Positions 29,510 to 38,016 of a stretch of DNA of 38,016 bases are shown here, one piece after another (the stretch's first letter is position 1; each line of letters starts with the position of its first letter). Below the pieces are notes generated by a model. The model ran no database searches, had not been told where the DNA came from, and was given only the letters and a program-made list of their open reading frames with translations. Source of the DNA: an uncultured Pelagibacteraceae bacterium. Its GTDB lineage: Bacteria > Pseudomonadota > Alphaproteobacteria > Pelagibacterales > Pelagibacteraceae. The DNA is taken from NCBI GenBank assembly GCA_902603045.1, contig CACKTH010000006.1, positions 1 through 38,016 of the forward strand. Reading direction: 5' to 3'. The translations under genes were made by a program, and so were the position numbers.

Positions 29510-30462
29510 TTAATTTGAGAAATAAGATTATTAGTCTCCATCTGATAAAGTTTATATAATGTTTCAGCATCCTCCAGGCTTACATCTTTAAATTTAATAT
29601 TAGATCCTGGTGTTAATTGTACCAGTCGATCATAGTCAGCAGATATCACAGTCGCAATCTTCGGATAACCACCAATAGTCCCATGATCTGATAACATAAT
29701 TATTGGATCTCCAGCAGATGTGATTTGAATTACACCTTTTACTAGACCTTCAGATTTTATGTTAGGATCAACGATATTTTCAATTTTTGGACCTTCTAAT
29801 CTCATACCCATCCTGTCTGAAAGTTTTGTAATTTTAAAACTTTCTTTAAAGAATTTATCTTGTGAAGAATTAGAAAAATAATCATAGTTTGTGCCTTTAA
29901 TGACTCTTATATTTTCAATAGTGCTACCTAAGTAATCAAGTTTTCTTTTGTTAAAAGAATTATTAATATCAATTATTTCAATTTCTAAATCTTTAGAAAA
30001 TTTATTCCCATTATTTGGTCCAATTTGAGCTTGTGTATTTATTGAACAACTTCCCCAATAATAATCAACACCAAAAGTTCCATTAATCGAAAAATATCCA
30101 TAAACGGACTTGTTGGTTGAATGTATATCGACTTCATCTCCATTTTTTAACAAATAACATTGGTAGGAATTACCATCAATAACACCCTCTTTTGATATAA
30201 TTTTAAATGATACATTTCCAGAAATACAAAAAAAAATATCTTTTCCAAAATACTTCAAATGCGGGCCTTGATAAGCAAATTCTATTACAGGTGAATTGTA
30301 ATCATTTTGTAGAAGTGAGTTTAACAATTGAAAATTTCTTTTATCCATCGCTCCACTAAATGGAATACCAATATGGTATAAATTATTTCTTCCTAAATCT
30401 TGATATGTGGTGTTGATACCAGCTCTTAAAATTTTAAAGTAGTTTCTATCTTTTGATTTCAT
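29506..30462 (-). CDS. pxpC: 5-oxoprolinase subunit C-like / biotin-dependent carboxyltransferase-family protein
   Basis: ILRAGINTTYQDLGRNNLYHIGIPFSGAMDKRNFQLLNSLL, SDRMGMRLEGP, GVIQITSAGDPIIMLSDHGTIGGYPKIATVI. Confidence 0.9.
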   Translation of the reverse strand: MKSKDRNYFKILRAGINTTYQDLGRNNLYHIGIPFSGAMDKRNFQLLNSLLQNDYNSPVIEFAYQGPHLKYFGKDIFFCISGNVSFKIISKEGVIDGNSYQCYLLKNGDEVDIHSTNKSVYGYFSINGTFGVDYYWGSCSINTQAQIGPNNGNKFSKDLEIEIIDINNSFNKRKLDYLGSTIENIRVIKGTNYDYFSNSSQDKFFKESFKITKLSDRMGMRLEGPKIENIVDPNIKSEGLVKGVIQITSAGDPIIMLSDHGTIGGYPKIATVISADYDRLVQLTPGSNIKFKDVSLEDAETLYKLYQMETNNLISQIK

Positions 30463-31120
30463 TATATTGATCTAAAGTTATTCGATAAAATTTTATTGTA
30501 TCACCAGGATTAACAAGATTTGGGTTTGATTGATTAGATGAGTCGAAAATATTTTGTGGTGTATTTCCCAAAATATTCCATCCCCCAGGTGTCTCAAAAG
30601 AGTATATGTTGCAAAATTGTTCTGTTATTCCAACTGAACCTTTTGGAACTTTAACTCTTGGTGTTTCTAATCTTTTTAATCTCATCTCCTGGTCGAGATC
30701 ACCAAGAAAAGGCATACCAGCAACAAATCCTGTCATATAACAAAAGTAATTTTTACTAAAAAATTTTTCGAGAATTATTTCTGATTTTAATTTTAATTTG
30801 TTTTCAACTCTTTCAATATCTAATGCAAAGTCATTATCACAACATACTGGGATTTCAATTAGGTTTTTTTCTAATTTATTGTTTTCTTTAATCTCTATAT
30901 TTTCAACTTTTTTTTTTAAAGATAAAAAAGAATGTATATTTAAATCATATGAAATTATTAATTTATTATAAGATGGAGTTAAGTTTGTAATACCTTTTAA
31001 ATTTAATTTTTTTATATGGTAAAAATATTTAATAACATTTGAATTAATTTCTTGATTTACATCACTTCCAAAGTCGCAATACAAAGCTGCGTCACCAAGA
31101 TTTAATATATTTTTTATCAT
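30446..31120 (-). CDS. pxpB: 5-oxoprolinase subunit B-like protein
   Basis: LGDAALYCDFG, YFCYMTGFVAGMPFLGDL, RLETPRVKVPKGSVGITEQFCNIYSFETPGGWNILG. Confidence 0.92.
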   Translation of the reverse strand: MIKNILNLGDAALYCDFGSDVNQEINSNVIKYFYHIKKLNLKGITNLTPSYNKLIISYDLNIHSFLSLKKKVENIEIKENNKLEKNLIEIPVCCDNDFALDIERVENKLKLKSEIILEKFFSKNYFCYMTGFVAGMPFLGDLDQEMRLKRLETPRVKVPKGSVGITEQFCNIYSFETPGGWNILGNTPQNIFDSSNQSNPNLVNPGDTIKFYRITLDQYNEIKR

Positions 31121-31147
31121 ACCATGTTATACTTATGATTTGTTAGT

Positions 31148-31921
31148 ATGGAAATTAATATCAATTGCGATCTAGGTGAAAAATCAAAGCATCATTCTGA
31201 TGAAAATGATCCAAAATTACTTGAAATTGTCAATTCAGCCAACGTTGCTTGTGGTTATCATGCTGGTGATGAAGATAGCATGAACCAGGTTGTAAAAATT
31301 TGTAAGAAAAACGGTGTTAGTATTGGAGCACATCCATCATTTAATGATCCCGAAAACTTTGGACGTAAAAGATTAAATTTATCATCAGACGAAATAAATA
31401 AATTATTGATTGATCAATATGAAATTTTACAAAATATAGCTGATAAACATGGTGAGATTGTTACCCATATTAAACCACACGGTGCATTAAATAATATGGC
31501 TTGCGAAGATATTGAGCTTGCAACTATCATTGCAAAATCAATTTGCAATTTTAACAAAGATTTAATCTATTTAGTACCGACAGGTTCAAAGATGGAAGAG
31601 GCAGCAAAGAAATTTGATATGAGGATAGCATGTGAAATTTTTGCTGATAGAAATTATGAAGATAATGGAAACTTAGTATCCAGAAAAGAACCTCATGCAC
31701 TTATTACAGATCCAGAAAATGCAAAAAGTCACGTTTTAAGCATGGTTCAGAACCAAGCCATAAATTGTCACAGCGGAAAGCAAATACCTTGTGAAATAGA
31801 CTCTGTGTGCATACATGGCGATAACGAAAGTTCTCTAGCTACAGCTATATCTATAAAAAATAATTTAATAGATAATGGCTTAGAACTAAAAACACTAACT
31901 AACTTAAGGAAATTTAAATAA
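31148..31921 (+). CDS. pxpA: 5-oxoprolinase subunit A / LamB-YcsF family protein
   Basis: ININCDLGE, NVACGYHAGD, GVSIGAHPSFNDPENFGRK, THIKPHGALNN. Confidence 0.94.
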   Translation: MEININCDLGEKSKHHSDENDPKLLEIVNSANVACGYHAGDEDSMNQVVKICKKNGVSIGAHPSFNDPENFGRKRLNLSSDEINKLLIDQYEILQNIADKHGEIVTHIKPHGALNNMACEDIELATIIAKSICNFNKDLIYLVPTGSKMEEAAKKFDMRIACEIFADRNYEDNGNLVSRKEPHALITDPENAKSHVLSMVQNQAINCHSGKQIPCEIDSVCIHGDNESSLATAISIKNNLIDNGLELKTLTNLRKFK

Positions 31922-32409
31922 TGATAAAGAAAATATTTTTTTCAATGTCCTTTTTAATTTTTTTAGCAGGAACATCTTTTGCTGCTGGATCTAGTAGCGA
32001 TTCTGGATCAACAGAAAGCCATTATGATAAGGCAGTTAAATTGATTAAAGCTGCAAAAAAATTAGAAAAAAAAGGTAAAACAGAGAAAGCAATTAAAAGA
32101 TACGAAAGAGCAATTAAATTTTTAGTAAAGTCAAATAAGATGAAGCCAAATAAAGCAGACACTTTAAATTATCTTGGATTTGCAACAAGAAAAACTGGTG
32201 ATTTTGAAAATGGTGAGAAATATTATCTTCAAGGTCTAGCTATTGAGCCAAATCACATAGGAATTAACGAATATCTTGGTGAATTATATGTTGCAACAAA
32301 TAGGATGAATTTAGCAAAAGAAAGATTGAGTGTTCTAGAGGGATGTAATTGTGAGGAATACAATCAGCTAAAGGGTGTAATAGACGGTTCTAAAAAATCA
32401 AAATATTAA
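31921..32409 (+). CDS. Periplasmic TPR-repeat protein
   Basis: Signal peptide MIKKIFFSMSFLIFLAGTSFAAG; TPR units AKKLEKKGKTEKAIKRYERAIKF and NYLGFATRKTGDFENGEKYYLQGLAIEPNHIGINEYLGELYV; conserved CNCEEY tail. Confidence 0.85.
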   Translation: MIKKIFFSMSFLIFLAGTSFAAGSSSDSGSTESHYDKAVKLIKAAKKLEKKGKTEKAIKRYERAIKFLVKSNKMKPNKADTLNYLGFATRKTGDFENGEKYYLQGLAIEPNHIGINEYLGELYVATNRMNLAKERLSVLEGCNCEEYNQLKGVIDGSKKSKY

Positions 32410-33716
32410 TTTATATTTTTTATCATTTGCTCAGGCATCCAAAGAGCGATTTCTGGAAATATCACAACTAAGATAACAGCAAAAATCATTAGCAAGAAGA
32501 GTGGAAACGCACTTCTTGCTATATACCCCATATCTTTATTAGCCATACCCTGAAGAACAAAAAGATTAAAGCCAACCGGTGGTGTGATCTGAGCCATTTC
32601 GACAACAATAACTAGAAAGACACCAAACCAAATCATATCAAAACCTGCTTGTCTAATCATTGGTTCAATTATAGCCATTGTTAAAACTACAGCAGAGATA
32701 CCATCAAGAAACATTCCAAGAATTATATAAAAAATCATTAAAACAAAAATTAAAACATATGGAGAAAGTTCCATTCCTTCAATCCATAGAGCAAGATTTC
32801 TTGGCAATCCAGTAAATCCCATTGCCAAAGATAAAAAAGTAGCTCCTGCTAATATAAAAGCTATCATACAAGAAGTTTTAGTAGCACCCAAGAGTGACTC
32901 TTTAAATGTTTTTAAAGACAAACTCTTTTGAAAGTATGATAAAATTAATGCACCTACTACACCCAAAGAAGCTGCTTCAGTTGCAGTTGCTATACCAGTA
33001 TAAATTGAGCCAATAACTGAAATTATTAATAATATTACAGGTATCAGTTTTCCTGATTTCCTTACCTTTTCCATAAGTGTGAAGTCTTGTTTAAAAGTAG
33101 GCATGGATTTTTTATTTATTGATGACCAAATCATTACATATGTCATAAAGATCAACGCAATCATTATTCCTGGTAAAATTCCTGCAATAAATAGTTTTGC
33201 TATAGACTCTTGAACAGTCACTCCATAAATAATTAAAATAATTGAGGGTGGAATTAAAAGACCGAGTGTTCCTGAACCAGCTAAACTTCCAAGTAGAATA
33301 CTTTCTGGATATTTTCTTTTTCTTAGTTCTGGAATAGACATTTTTCCTACTGTGGCTACAGTTGCTGCAGAAGATCCAGAAATAGCTGCAAATAGAGCAC
33401 ATCCAACTACATTAACATGTACTAAGCCACCAGGTAGTTTCTGCATCCATGGAGATAATCCTTCAAATAAATTTTCAGATAACTTAGTTCGAAATAAAAT
33501 TTCACCCATCCAAACAAACAAAGGAAGTGCAGTTAAAGTCCATGAAGATGAAGCTCCCCAAATTGTTGTTGCCATTGCATCACCAACTGGCCTTGTTGTG
33601 AACAGCATCATTCCTATAGATGAAACACCAACCATGCTTATAGCAACCCAAATTCCTGAACCTAAAAATATCAAGAGAACACTTATAAAAAATATAGTAA
33701 GTAAAATTTCAGTCAT
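32406..33716 (-). CDS. TRAP transporter large permease (DctM family)
   Basis: PLFVWMGEILFRT, GGLVHVNVVGCALFAAISGSSAATVATVGKMSIPELRKRKYPE, GSGTLGLLIPPSIILIIYG, ITPPVGFNLFVLQG. Confidence 0.95.
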   Translation of the reverse strand: MTEILLTIFFISVLLIFLGSGIWVAISMVGVSSIGMMLFTTRPVGDAMATTIWGASSSWTLTALPLFVWMGEILFRTKLSENLFEGLSPWMQKLPGGLVHVNVVGCALFAAISGSSAATVATVGKMSIPELRKRKYPESILLGSLAGSGTLGLLIPPSIILIIYGVTVQESIAKLFIAGILPGIMIALIFMTYVMIWSSINKKSMPTFKQDFTLMEKVRKSGKLIPVILLIISVIGSIYTGIATATEAASLGVVGALILSYFQKSLSLKTFKESLLGATKTSCMIAFILAGATFLSLAMGFTGLPRNLALWIEGMELSPYVLIFVLMIFYIILGMFLDGISAVVLTMAIIEPMIRQAGFDMIWFGVFLVIVVEMAQITPPVGFNLFVLQGMANKDMGYIARSAFPLFLLMIFAVILVVIFPEIALWMPEQMIKNIN

Positions 33717-34200
33717 TTTTTTTTGTTTGTATTTTCAAAACTAATTGATGAGATACACATATGAAAAATATTAGTGATCCTAAAGCAACACTTGATTGTG
33801 GTATCCAAATTAAAATTTCGTCAGCTCCTTCACTTCTCTCTTGAAATTCATAAGATATTTTTAGCATTTTCAAAAAATAGAATGCTAGATAACCAGAAAA
33901 TATAGTTGCAACTATCAAACTCCATAATTCCAAAAATCTTTTTTTAATCCCAGTAGCTTTTTCTAAAAATAAAGTAATTCTAATGTGACCACCTTCTACA
34001 AAAGTATAAGATAAAGCAAAAAAAGATGAGGCAGCCATACAATATCCAGAATATTCAGCTAGGCCTCTTATATAAAAACCAAATATTCTTGATGAAATTC
34101 CAATTAAAATAAAAACTGCAACCAAAATAAGAAAGAATGCAGCGATATAGCCTGAGTAACTATAAAGATTATTTAAAAATTTATTGACTTTAGTAAACAT
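33709..34200 (-). CDS. TRAP transporter small permease (DctQ family)
   Basis: GLAEYSGYCMAASSFFALSYTFVEGGHIRITL; adjacent to DctM and DctP. Confidence 0.92.
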   Translation of the reverse strand: MFTKVNKFLNNLYSYSGYIAAFFLILVAVFILIGISSRIFGFYIRGLAEYSGYCMAASSFFALSYTFVEGGHIRITLFLEKATGIKKRFLELWSLIVATIFSGYLAFYFLKMLKISYEFQERSEGADEILIWIPQSSVALGSLIFFICVSHQLVLKIQTKKND

Positions 34201-34202
34201 AT

Positions 34203-34229
34203 AAAAAGGCCGTTTAATACGGCCTTTTT
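34203..34229 (-). terminator. Hairpin terminator/attenuator between dctP and the TRAP permeases
   Basis: AAAAAGGCCGT-TTAAT-ACGGCCTTTTT: 11-bp perfect stem, 5-nt loop, poly-U tail in either orientation. Confidence 0.85.
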
Positions 34230-34241
34230 AATTATAATGAT

Positions 34242-35213
34242 TTAATTATAAGCAGCAAGAACACTAGCACCTCTATCGCCAGCTTTTTTCTTCCATTCTT
34301 CTGCCATTGTAGCACCGACTTTTTTGAAATGACTTTCAAGGGCTACATTTACTTTGCCCACTTTCATTCCAGCATCAGCTAGAGCTTTTTTATCAGCAAC
34401 ATTTCCTTTTTTTGAAAGAGCCCAACCTTTTTTTTCAGCAACTGCCGCCTCTTCCATTATCATTTTTTGTGTAGCCTTATCTAAATTATTCCAAGAACCT
34501 CTGTGAGCTACAATCATATTTTTTGGAAACCAAGCTGCAATATCATAAAAATACTTTACTCCATTTTCCCAAATTTTACTGTTCTTACCAGTAGTTGGTG
34601 AAGTAATCATACTTTCAACGGCACCAGTTGAGAATGCTTGGCTTATTTCAGCTGCTTCAATTTTTGTAGGTGCCATACCTGTCAACTCAGCCATTCTAAT
34701 AGTTGCAGAATTATACGCTCTAAATTTTAAACCTTTTAAATCAGCAACACTGTTAATCTCTTTTTTACTATAAAGACCTTGCGCAGGCCATGGTACAGCA
34801 TATAAAAATACAAGACCTTTTTGATCTAAACCTTTGATTATTGCAGGCTTAGATGCTTGATACAGTTTCATAGCATCATCATAAGATGTCGCAAGAAATG
34901 GTTGTGAATCAATCTCTAATAACGGATCCTCTTTACCTAGAGCTGACATAAATCTTTCACCAATTTGAGCTTGTCCAGTTCTAACAGCCCTAAATATCTC
35001 TCCACCTTTAAATAGAGATCCACCTGGGTGAGTTACTATTGTTAATTTTCCTCCACTTTTTTCTGAAACATTTTTAGCAAATTCAGCTGCATTAGCAGAA
35101 TGGAAGTTGCTTGCACCATATGCTAGTGCCATATCCCATTTTTCTGCGGCAAAAGTATTGGCAGTTAAAAGAACAGAAAATAAAACAGAGAGCAAAATTT
35201 TGAAAAGTTTCAT
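34242..35213 (-). CDS. TRAP transporter substrate-binding protein (DctP family)
   Basis: Signal peptide; EFAKNVSEKSGGKLTIVTHPGGSLFKGGEIFRAVRTGQAQIGE; DLKGLKFRAYNSATIRMAELTGMAPTKIEAAEISQAFSTGAVESMITSP. Confidence 0.95.
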   Translation of the reverse strand: MKLFKILLSVLFSVLLTANTFAAEKWDMALAYGASNFHSANAAEFAKNVSEKSGGKLTIVTHPGGSLFKGGEIFRAVRTGQAQIGERFMSALGKEDPLLEIDSQPFLATSYDDAMKLYQASKPAIIKGLDQKGLVFLYAVPWPAQGLYSKKEINSVADLKGLKFRAYNSATIRMAELTGMAPTKIEAAEISQAFSTGAVESMITSPTTGKNSKIWENGVKYFYDIAAWFPKNMIVAHRGSWNNLDKATQKMIMEEAAVAEKKGWALSKKGNVADKKALADAGMKVGKVNVALESHFKKVGATMAEEWKKKAGDRGASVLAAYN

Positions 35214-35288
35214 AAATCCTCCATATTTTTAAAAAACATATCTCATTATGTATTAAAACTTAAATCAATAAAAATTTTTGATGTTTTA

Positions 35289-35319
35289 TTGAAATATAAT
35301 AAATAATTACTATTATAAT
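35289..35319 (+). promoter_or_regulatory. Candidate promoter TTGAAA-N19-TATAAT for the TerC-like gene
   Basis: TTGAAA at 35289-35294 and TATAAT at 35314-35319, directly before the predicted TTG start at 35326. Confidence 0.4.
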
Positions 35320-35325
35320 AGCATC

Positions 35326-35937
35326 TTGATAGAACAATCACTTATTTTACTGCAAATTATATTTATAGATATTATTCTAGCTGCAGATAATGCAATAATA
35401 ATAGGATTAATTGCAGCTAATTTCGTCCCAAAAAATAGAAAAAAGATAATATTTTGGGGAGTAGTTGGAGCGTTAGTTTTCAAAGTTATATTTGCAATAT
35501 TTGCGACATATTTATTTAAGTTTTACTTCATTAAAATTCTTGGTGGATTACTTTTAATTTGGATCGTTAATGACTTGAGAAAAGATTTATTTGAAATTCA
35601 AAAAATAAAGTCTCCTAAAAAGAAATCTATGGAACCTTCATTTATCAAAAGTATTTATAAAGTTTTATTTGCAGATATCACGATTAGTTTTGATAACGTT
35701 ATTGGGGTTGTGGGTGCAGCCAAAGGTAATTTTGGTTTTATGATTTTTGGCTTAGTTTTATCAGTAGTTCTTACTGGAGCCTTAGCTACTTATTTAGCAA
35801 ATTATATACAAAAACATCTATGGATAGCTTATATAGGTTTAGGATTTATATTATTAGTTGCTATTCAATTAGTAATAGGTGGATTAGTCGATTTAGAAAT
35901 TTTAAATATTAACGAAAAATATATAAAGTATTTCTAA
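35326..35937 (+). CDS. TerC/YjbE family integral membrane protein
   Basis: IIFIDIILAADNAIIIGLIA and LFADITISFDNVIGVVGAA paired acidic TM motifs; TTG start. Confidence 0.88.
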   Translation: MIEQSLILLQIIFIDIILAADNAIIIGLIAANFVPKNRKKIIFWGVVGALVFKVIFAIFATYLFKFYFIKILGGLLLIWIVNDLRKDLFEIQKIKSPKKKSMEPSFIKSIYKVLFADITISFDNVIGVVGAAKGNFGFMIFGLVLSVVLTGALATYLANYIQKHLWIAYIGLGFILLVAIQLVIGGLVDLEILNINEKYIKYF

Positions 35938-35939
35938 TA

Positions 35940-36359
35940 TTACCAAGTTCCAGTATTTTCCATTGATGACCAGGGCTCTTTAGGAGGAAGATTTCCCTCC
36001 TGAAGTATTTCAATTGATATTTTATCTGGTGATTTCACAAATGCCATATGACCATCTCTAGGTGGTCTATTAATTGTATAACCCATATCCATTAATCTTT
36101 GACATATTTCGTATATATTTTTAACTCTATAAGCTAAGTGACCAAAATTTCTAGATCCCTCTCCTAAATTGTCACCGTCCCAATTATAAGTTAGTTCAAT
36201 TTCTGCATTATTGTCGTTTGGTGCAGCTAAAAAAATTAATGTATATCTCCCTTTTTCATTTTCCATTCTTTTTGTCTCTTTTAAACCCAGTCCATCACAA
36301 AAAAATTTTAATGACTCCTCAATATTAGAAATTCTGATCATTGTATGTAAATATTTCAT
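35940..36359 (-). CDS. gloA: Lactoylglutathione lyase (glyoxalase I, VOC family)
   Basis: YLHTMIRISNIEESLKFFCDGLGLKETKR; IELTYNWD; GHLAYRVKNIYEICQRL; FVKSPDKISIEILQEG. Confidence 0.93.
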   Translation of the reverse strand: MKYLHTMIRISNIEESLKFFCDGLGLKETKRMENEKGRYTLIFLAAPNDNNAEIELTYNWDGDNLGEGSRNFGHLAYRVKNIYEICQRLMDMGYTINRPPRDGHMAFVKSPDKISIEILQEGNLPPKEPWSSMENTGTW

Positions 36360-36379
36360 AGTTAAATTATAATTTATTT

Positions 36380-37918
36380 TTATTCTAGTTCAATAGTGCT
36401 TGGTGGTTTAGAGGTCACATCATAAACTACTCTATTTATACCTCGGATGTTGTTAACTATTTTATTTGATACCATTTGCATAAAAGATTTATTAAATTGA
36501 AAATAATCTGCTGTCATTCCGTCTTCAGATGTTATTGCTCTTAGCAAACATAAATATTCATAGGTTCTATTGTCTCCCATGACGCCAACAGTTTTAACAG
36601 GTAGTAATGCAGCATAAGCCTGCCATATCTTATGATATAAATTGTGTTCTCTTAATGCATTTATAAAATAATTGTCTGCTTCTTTTAAAATTTTTATTTT
36701 TTCTTTGGAAATTGTACCAGGCATTCTAATGGCTAAACCAGGACCAGGAAAAGGATGTCTAGAAATAATTTCTTTACTTAAATTTAATTCTAGACCTAAC
36801 ATTCTAACCTCATCTTTAAATAAATACTTCAATGGCTCAACTAATTTTAATTTCATCCTTTTCGGCAGACCACCGACATTATGATGAGACTTAATTTTTG
36901 ATGTTTGACTTCCTGTTACAGATTTACTTTCAATTAAATCAGGGTATAGAGTTCCTTGAGCTAAAAATTTTACATTTTTTATTTTTTTTGCGTATTTTTC
37001 AAAAAGTTTGATGAATAAATTTCCAATAATTTTTCTTTTTTTTTCTGGATCTTTTACATTTTTTAATTTGCTTATGAATAATTGCTCAGCATTTACATAA
37101 ATTAAATTTAATTTAAATTTTTTTCTAAAAGTATTCACTACTTGTTTTTCCTCATTTTTTCTGAGAAGACCAGTATTAACAAATATACAAGTTAAGTTTT
37201 TTCCAATCGCATTACTAATTAATTTTGCTACAACACTACTATCCACTCCACCAGATAAAGCACAAATTACTTTAGAATTTCCAACTTGTTCTTTAATTTG
37301 CTGTATAAGTTTGGATTTTTGATTTTTTGATGTCCAATTTTTTTTTATTTTACAAATTTTAATAACGAAATTTTTTAATATTATTTTGCCTTTGGCTGTA
37401 TGGGAAACTTCTGGATGAAACTGTATGCCATATATATTTTTTTTAATGTTTTCTATTATGCATAATTTTGAATTCGATGATTTTGCTATAACTTTAAAAC
37501 CTTTAGGTAATTTAATTACCTCATCTCCATGACTCATCCATACATTAGTAGATTTTTTTGAAAAGAAATTTTCAGTTAAAGCGCTTTTGTTTAATTGAGC
37601 AACTTTTGCTAACCCGAATTCTCTTGATTTTGCTCGTTTTACTTTGCCTCCTAATTCTTTAGAAATTATCTGGTGACCAAAACAAATACCTAAAATTGGA
37701 ATATTTAAACTTAATATACTTTTATTGAATTTGACTTTTTTATTTTGGTAAACATTTAAGGGGCCACCTGATAAAATGATGCCTTTCACATTTATTTCAA
37801 TTTTGTAGTTTTTAAGTTTGTTGTGACTTATAATTTCACAAAAAACATTTAATTCTCTTACTTTTCTTGCAATTAATTGTGTAAACTGAGACCCAAAATC
37901 TATTATTAAAATTTTATC
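36380..37918 (-). CDS. guaA: GMP synthase (glutamine-hydrolysing); conserved N-terminus lies in frame upstream of the called ORF start but its start codon is unclear
   Basis: ORF 36380-37789 plus 43 in-frame upstream codons [62 protein letters not shown]-like, [28 protein letters not shown] motifs. Confidence 0.92.
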   Translation of the reverse strand, partial: DKILIIDFGSQFTQLIARKVRELNVFCEIISHNKLKNYKIEINVKGIILSGGPLNVYQNKKVKFNKSILSLNIPILGICFGHQIISKELGGKVKRAKSREFGLAKVAQLNKSALTENFFSKKSTNVWMSHGDEVIKLPKGFKVIAKSSNSKLCIIENIKKNIYGIQFHPEVSHTAKGKIILKNFVIKICKIKKNWTSKNQKSKLIQQIKEQVGNSKVICALSGGVDSSVVAKLISNAIGKNLTCIFVNTGLLRKNEEKQVVNTFRKKFKLNLIYVNAEQLFISKLKNVKDPEKKRKIIGNLFIKLFEKYAKKIKNVKFLAQGTLYPDLIESKSVTGSQTSKIKSHHNVGGLPKRMKLKLVEPLKYLFKDEVRMLGLELNLSKEIISRHPFPGPGLAIRMPGTISKEKIKILKEADNYFINALREHNLYHKIWQAYAALLPVKTVGVMGDNRTYEYLCLLRAITSEDGMTADYFQFNKSFMQMVSNKIVNNIRGINRVVYDVTSKPPSTIELE

Positions 37919-37927
37919 TAGATATTT

Positions 37928-38016
37928 TCAAGACGCATCTTTTTTTTCAAACTCTTTTAGGCGTTTGTTAATAGATGCGATTTTATCACAAAGGTTTGAG
38001 CATATATTTTTAAAAT
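37928..38016 (-). CDS. C-terminal end of an unidentified protein, truncated by window edge
   Basis: Open frame ...FKNICSNLCDKIASINKRLKEFEKKDAS* reaching TGA at 37930-37928. Confidence 0.4.
   Translation of the reverse strand, partial: FKNICSNLCDKIASINKRLKEFEKKDAS

Noticed and set aside
33112-33744. ORFs 33112-33402 (-) and 33352-33744 (+)
   Set aside because: Alternate-frame and antisense shadows of the TRAP large permease gene.
1-38016. CRISPR arrays, tRNA/rRNA genes, transposons or prophage genes
   Set aside because: No regularly spaced repeats, no cloverleaf-sized gaps with tRNA motifs, and no transposase, integrase or phage-like ORFs found; intergenic spaces are too short.

Overview
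AT-rich, very compact window that looks like a Pelagibacterales (SAR11) type alphaproteobacterium. This assignment is inferred from base composition, gene content and protein style, not from a search. Almost every base is coding. Main content: partial cvpA and an MMPL/RND exporter; dnaB-rplI-rpsR-rpsF; fabD-fabG-acpP-gmk; rsmA-pdxA-surA-lptD-lptG-lptF; pepA-ndk; purN-purM; a DUF2066-like protein, an Hda/DnaA-like ATPase and aspS; a stand-alone protein matching the C-terminal (TSCPD) part of B12-dependent ribonucleotide reductase; NDUFA12 and DUF2155; a glycine-cleavage operon (gcvT-gcvH-gcvP) behind a tandem glycine riboswitch; an EamA transporter; a 5-oxoprolinase-like set (pxpC, pxpB, pxpA); a TPR lipoprotein-like/periplasmic protein; a TRAP transporter (dctP, small and large permeases); a TerC-like protein; a glyoxalase; and guaA. 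The strongest unusual observations are: (1) a 1097-aa ORF joining the first ~766 aa of GcvP in frame to the last ~331 aa of AccC at a shared IKMMG motif, either a microhomology deletion/fusion or an assembly chimera; (2) a predicted expression platform for the gcvT riboswitch, where a 12-nt inter-aptamer segment exactly complements the gcvT start codon region and competes with aptamer-2 P1; (3) the orphan NrdJ-C-like protein with a dyad-rich promoter region; (4) guaA, whose conserved N-terminus appears cut off from its start by a one-base homopolymer shift; (5) all six convergent gene junctions overlapping or abutting at the stop codons, one of them inside a perfect 22-bp palindrome. No tRNA, rRNA, CRISPR or mobile element was seen.
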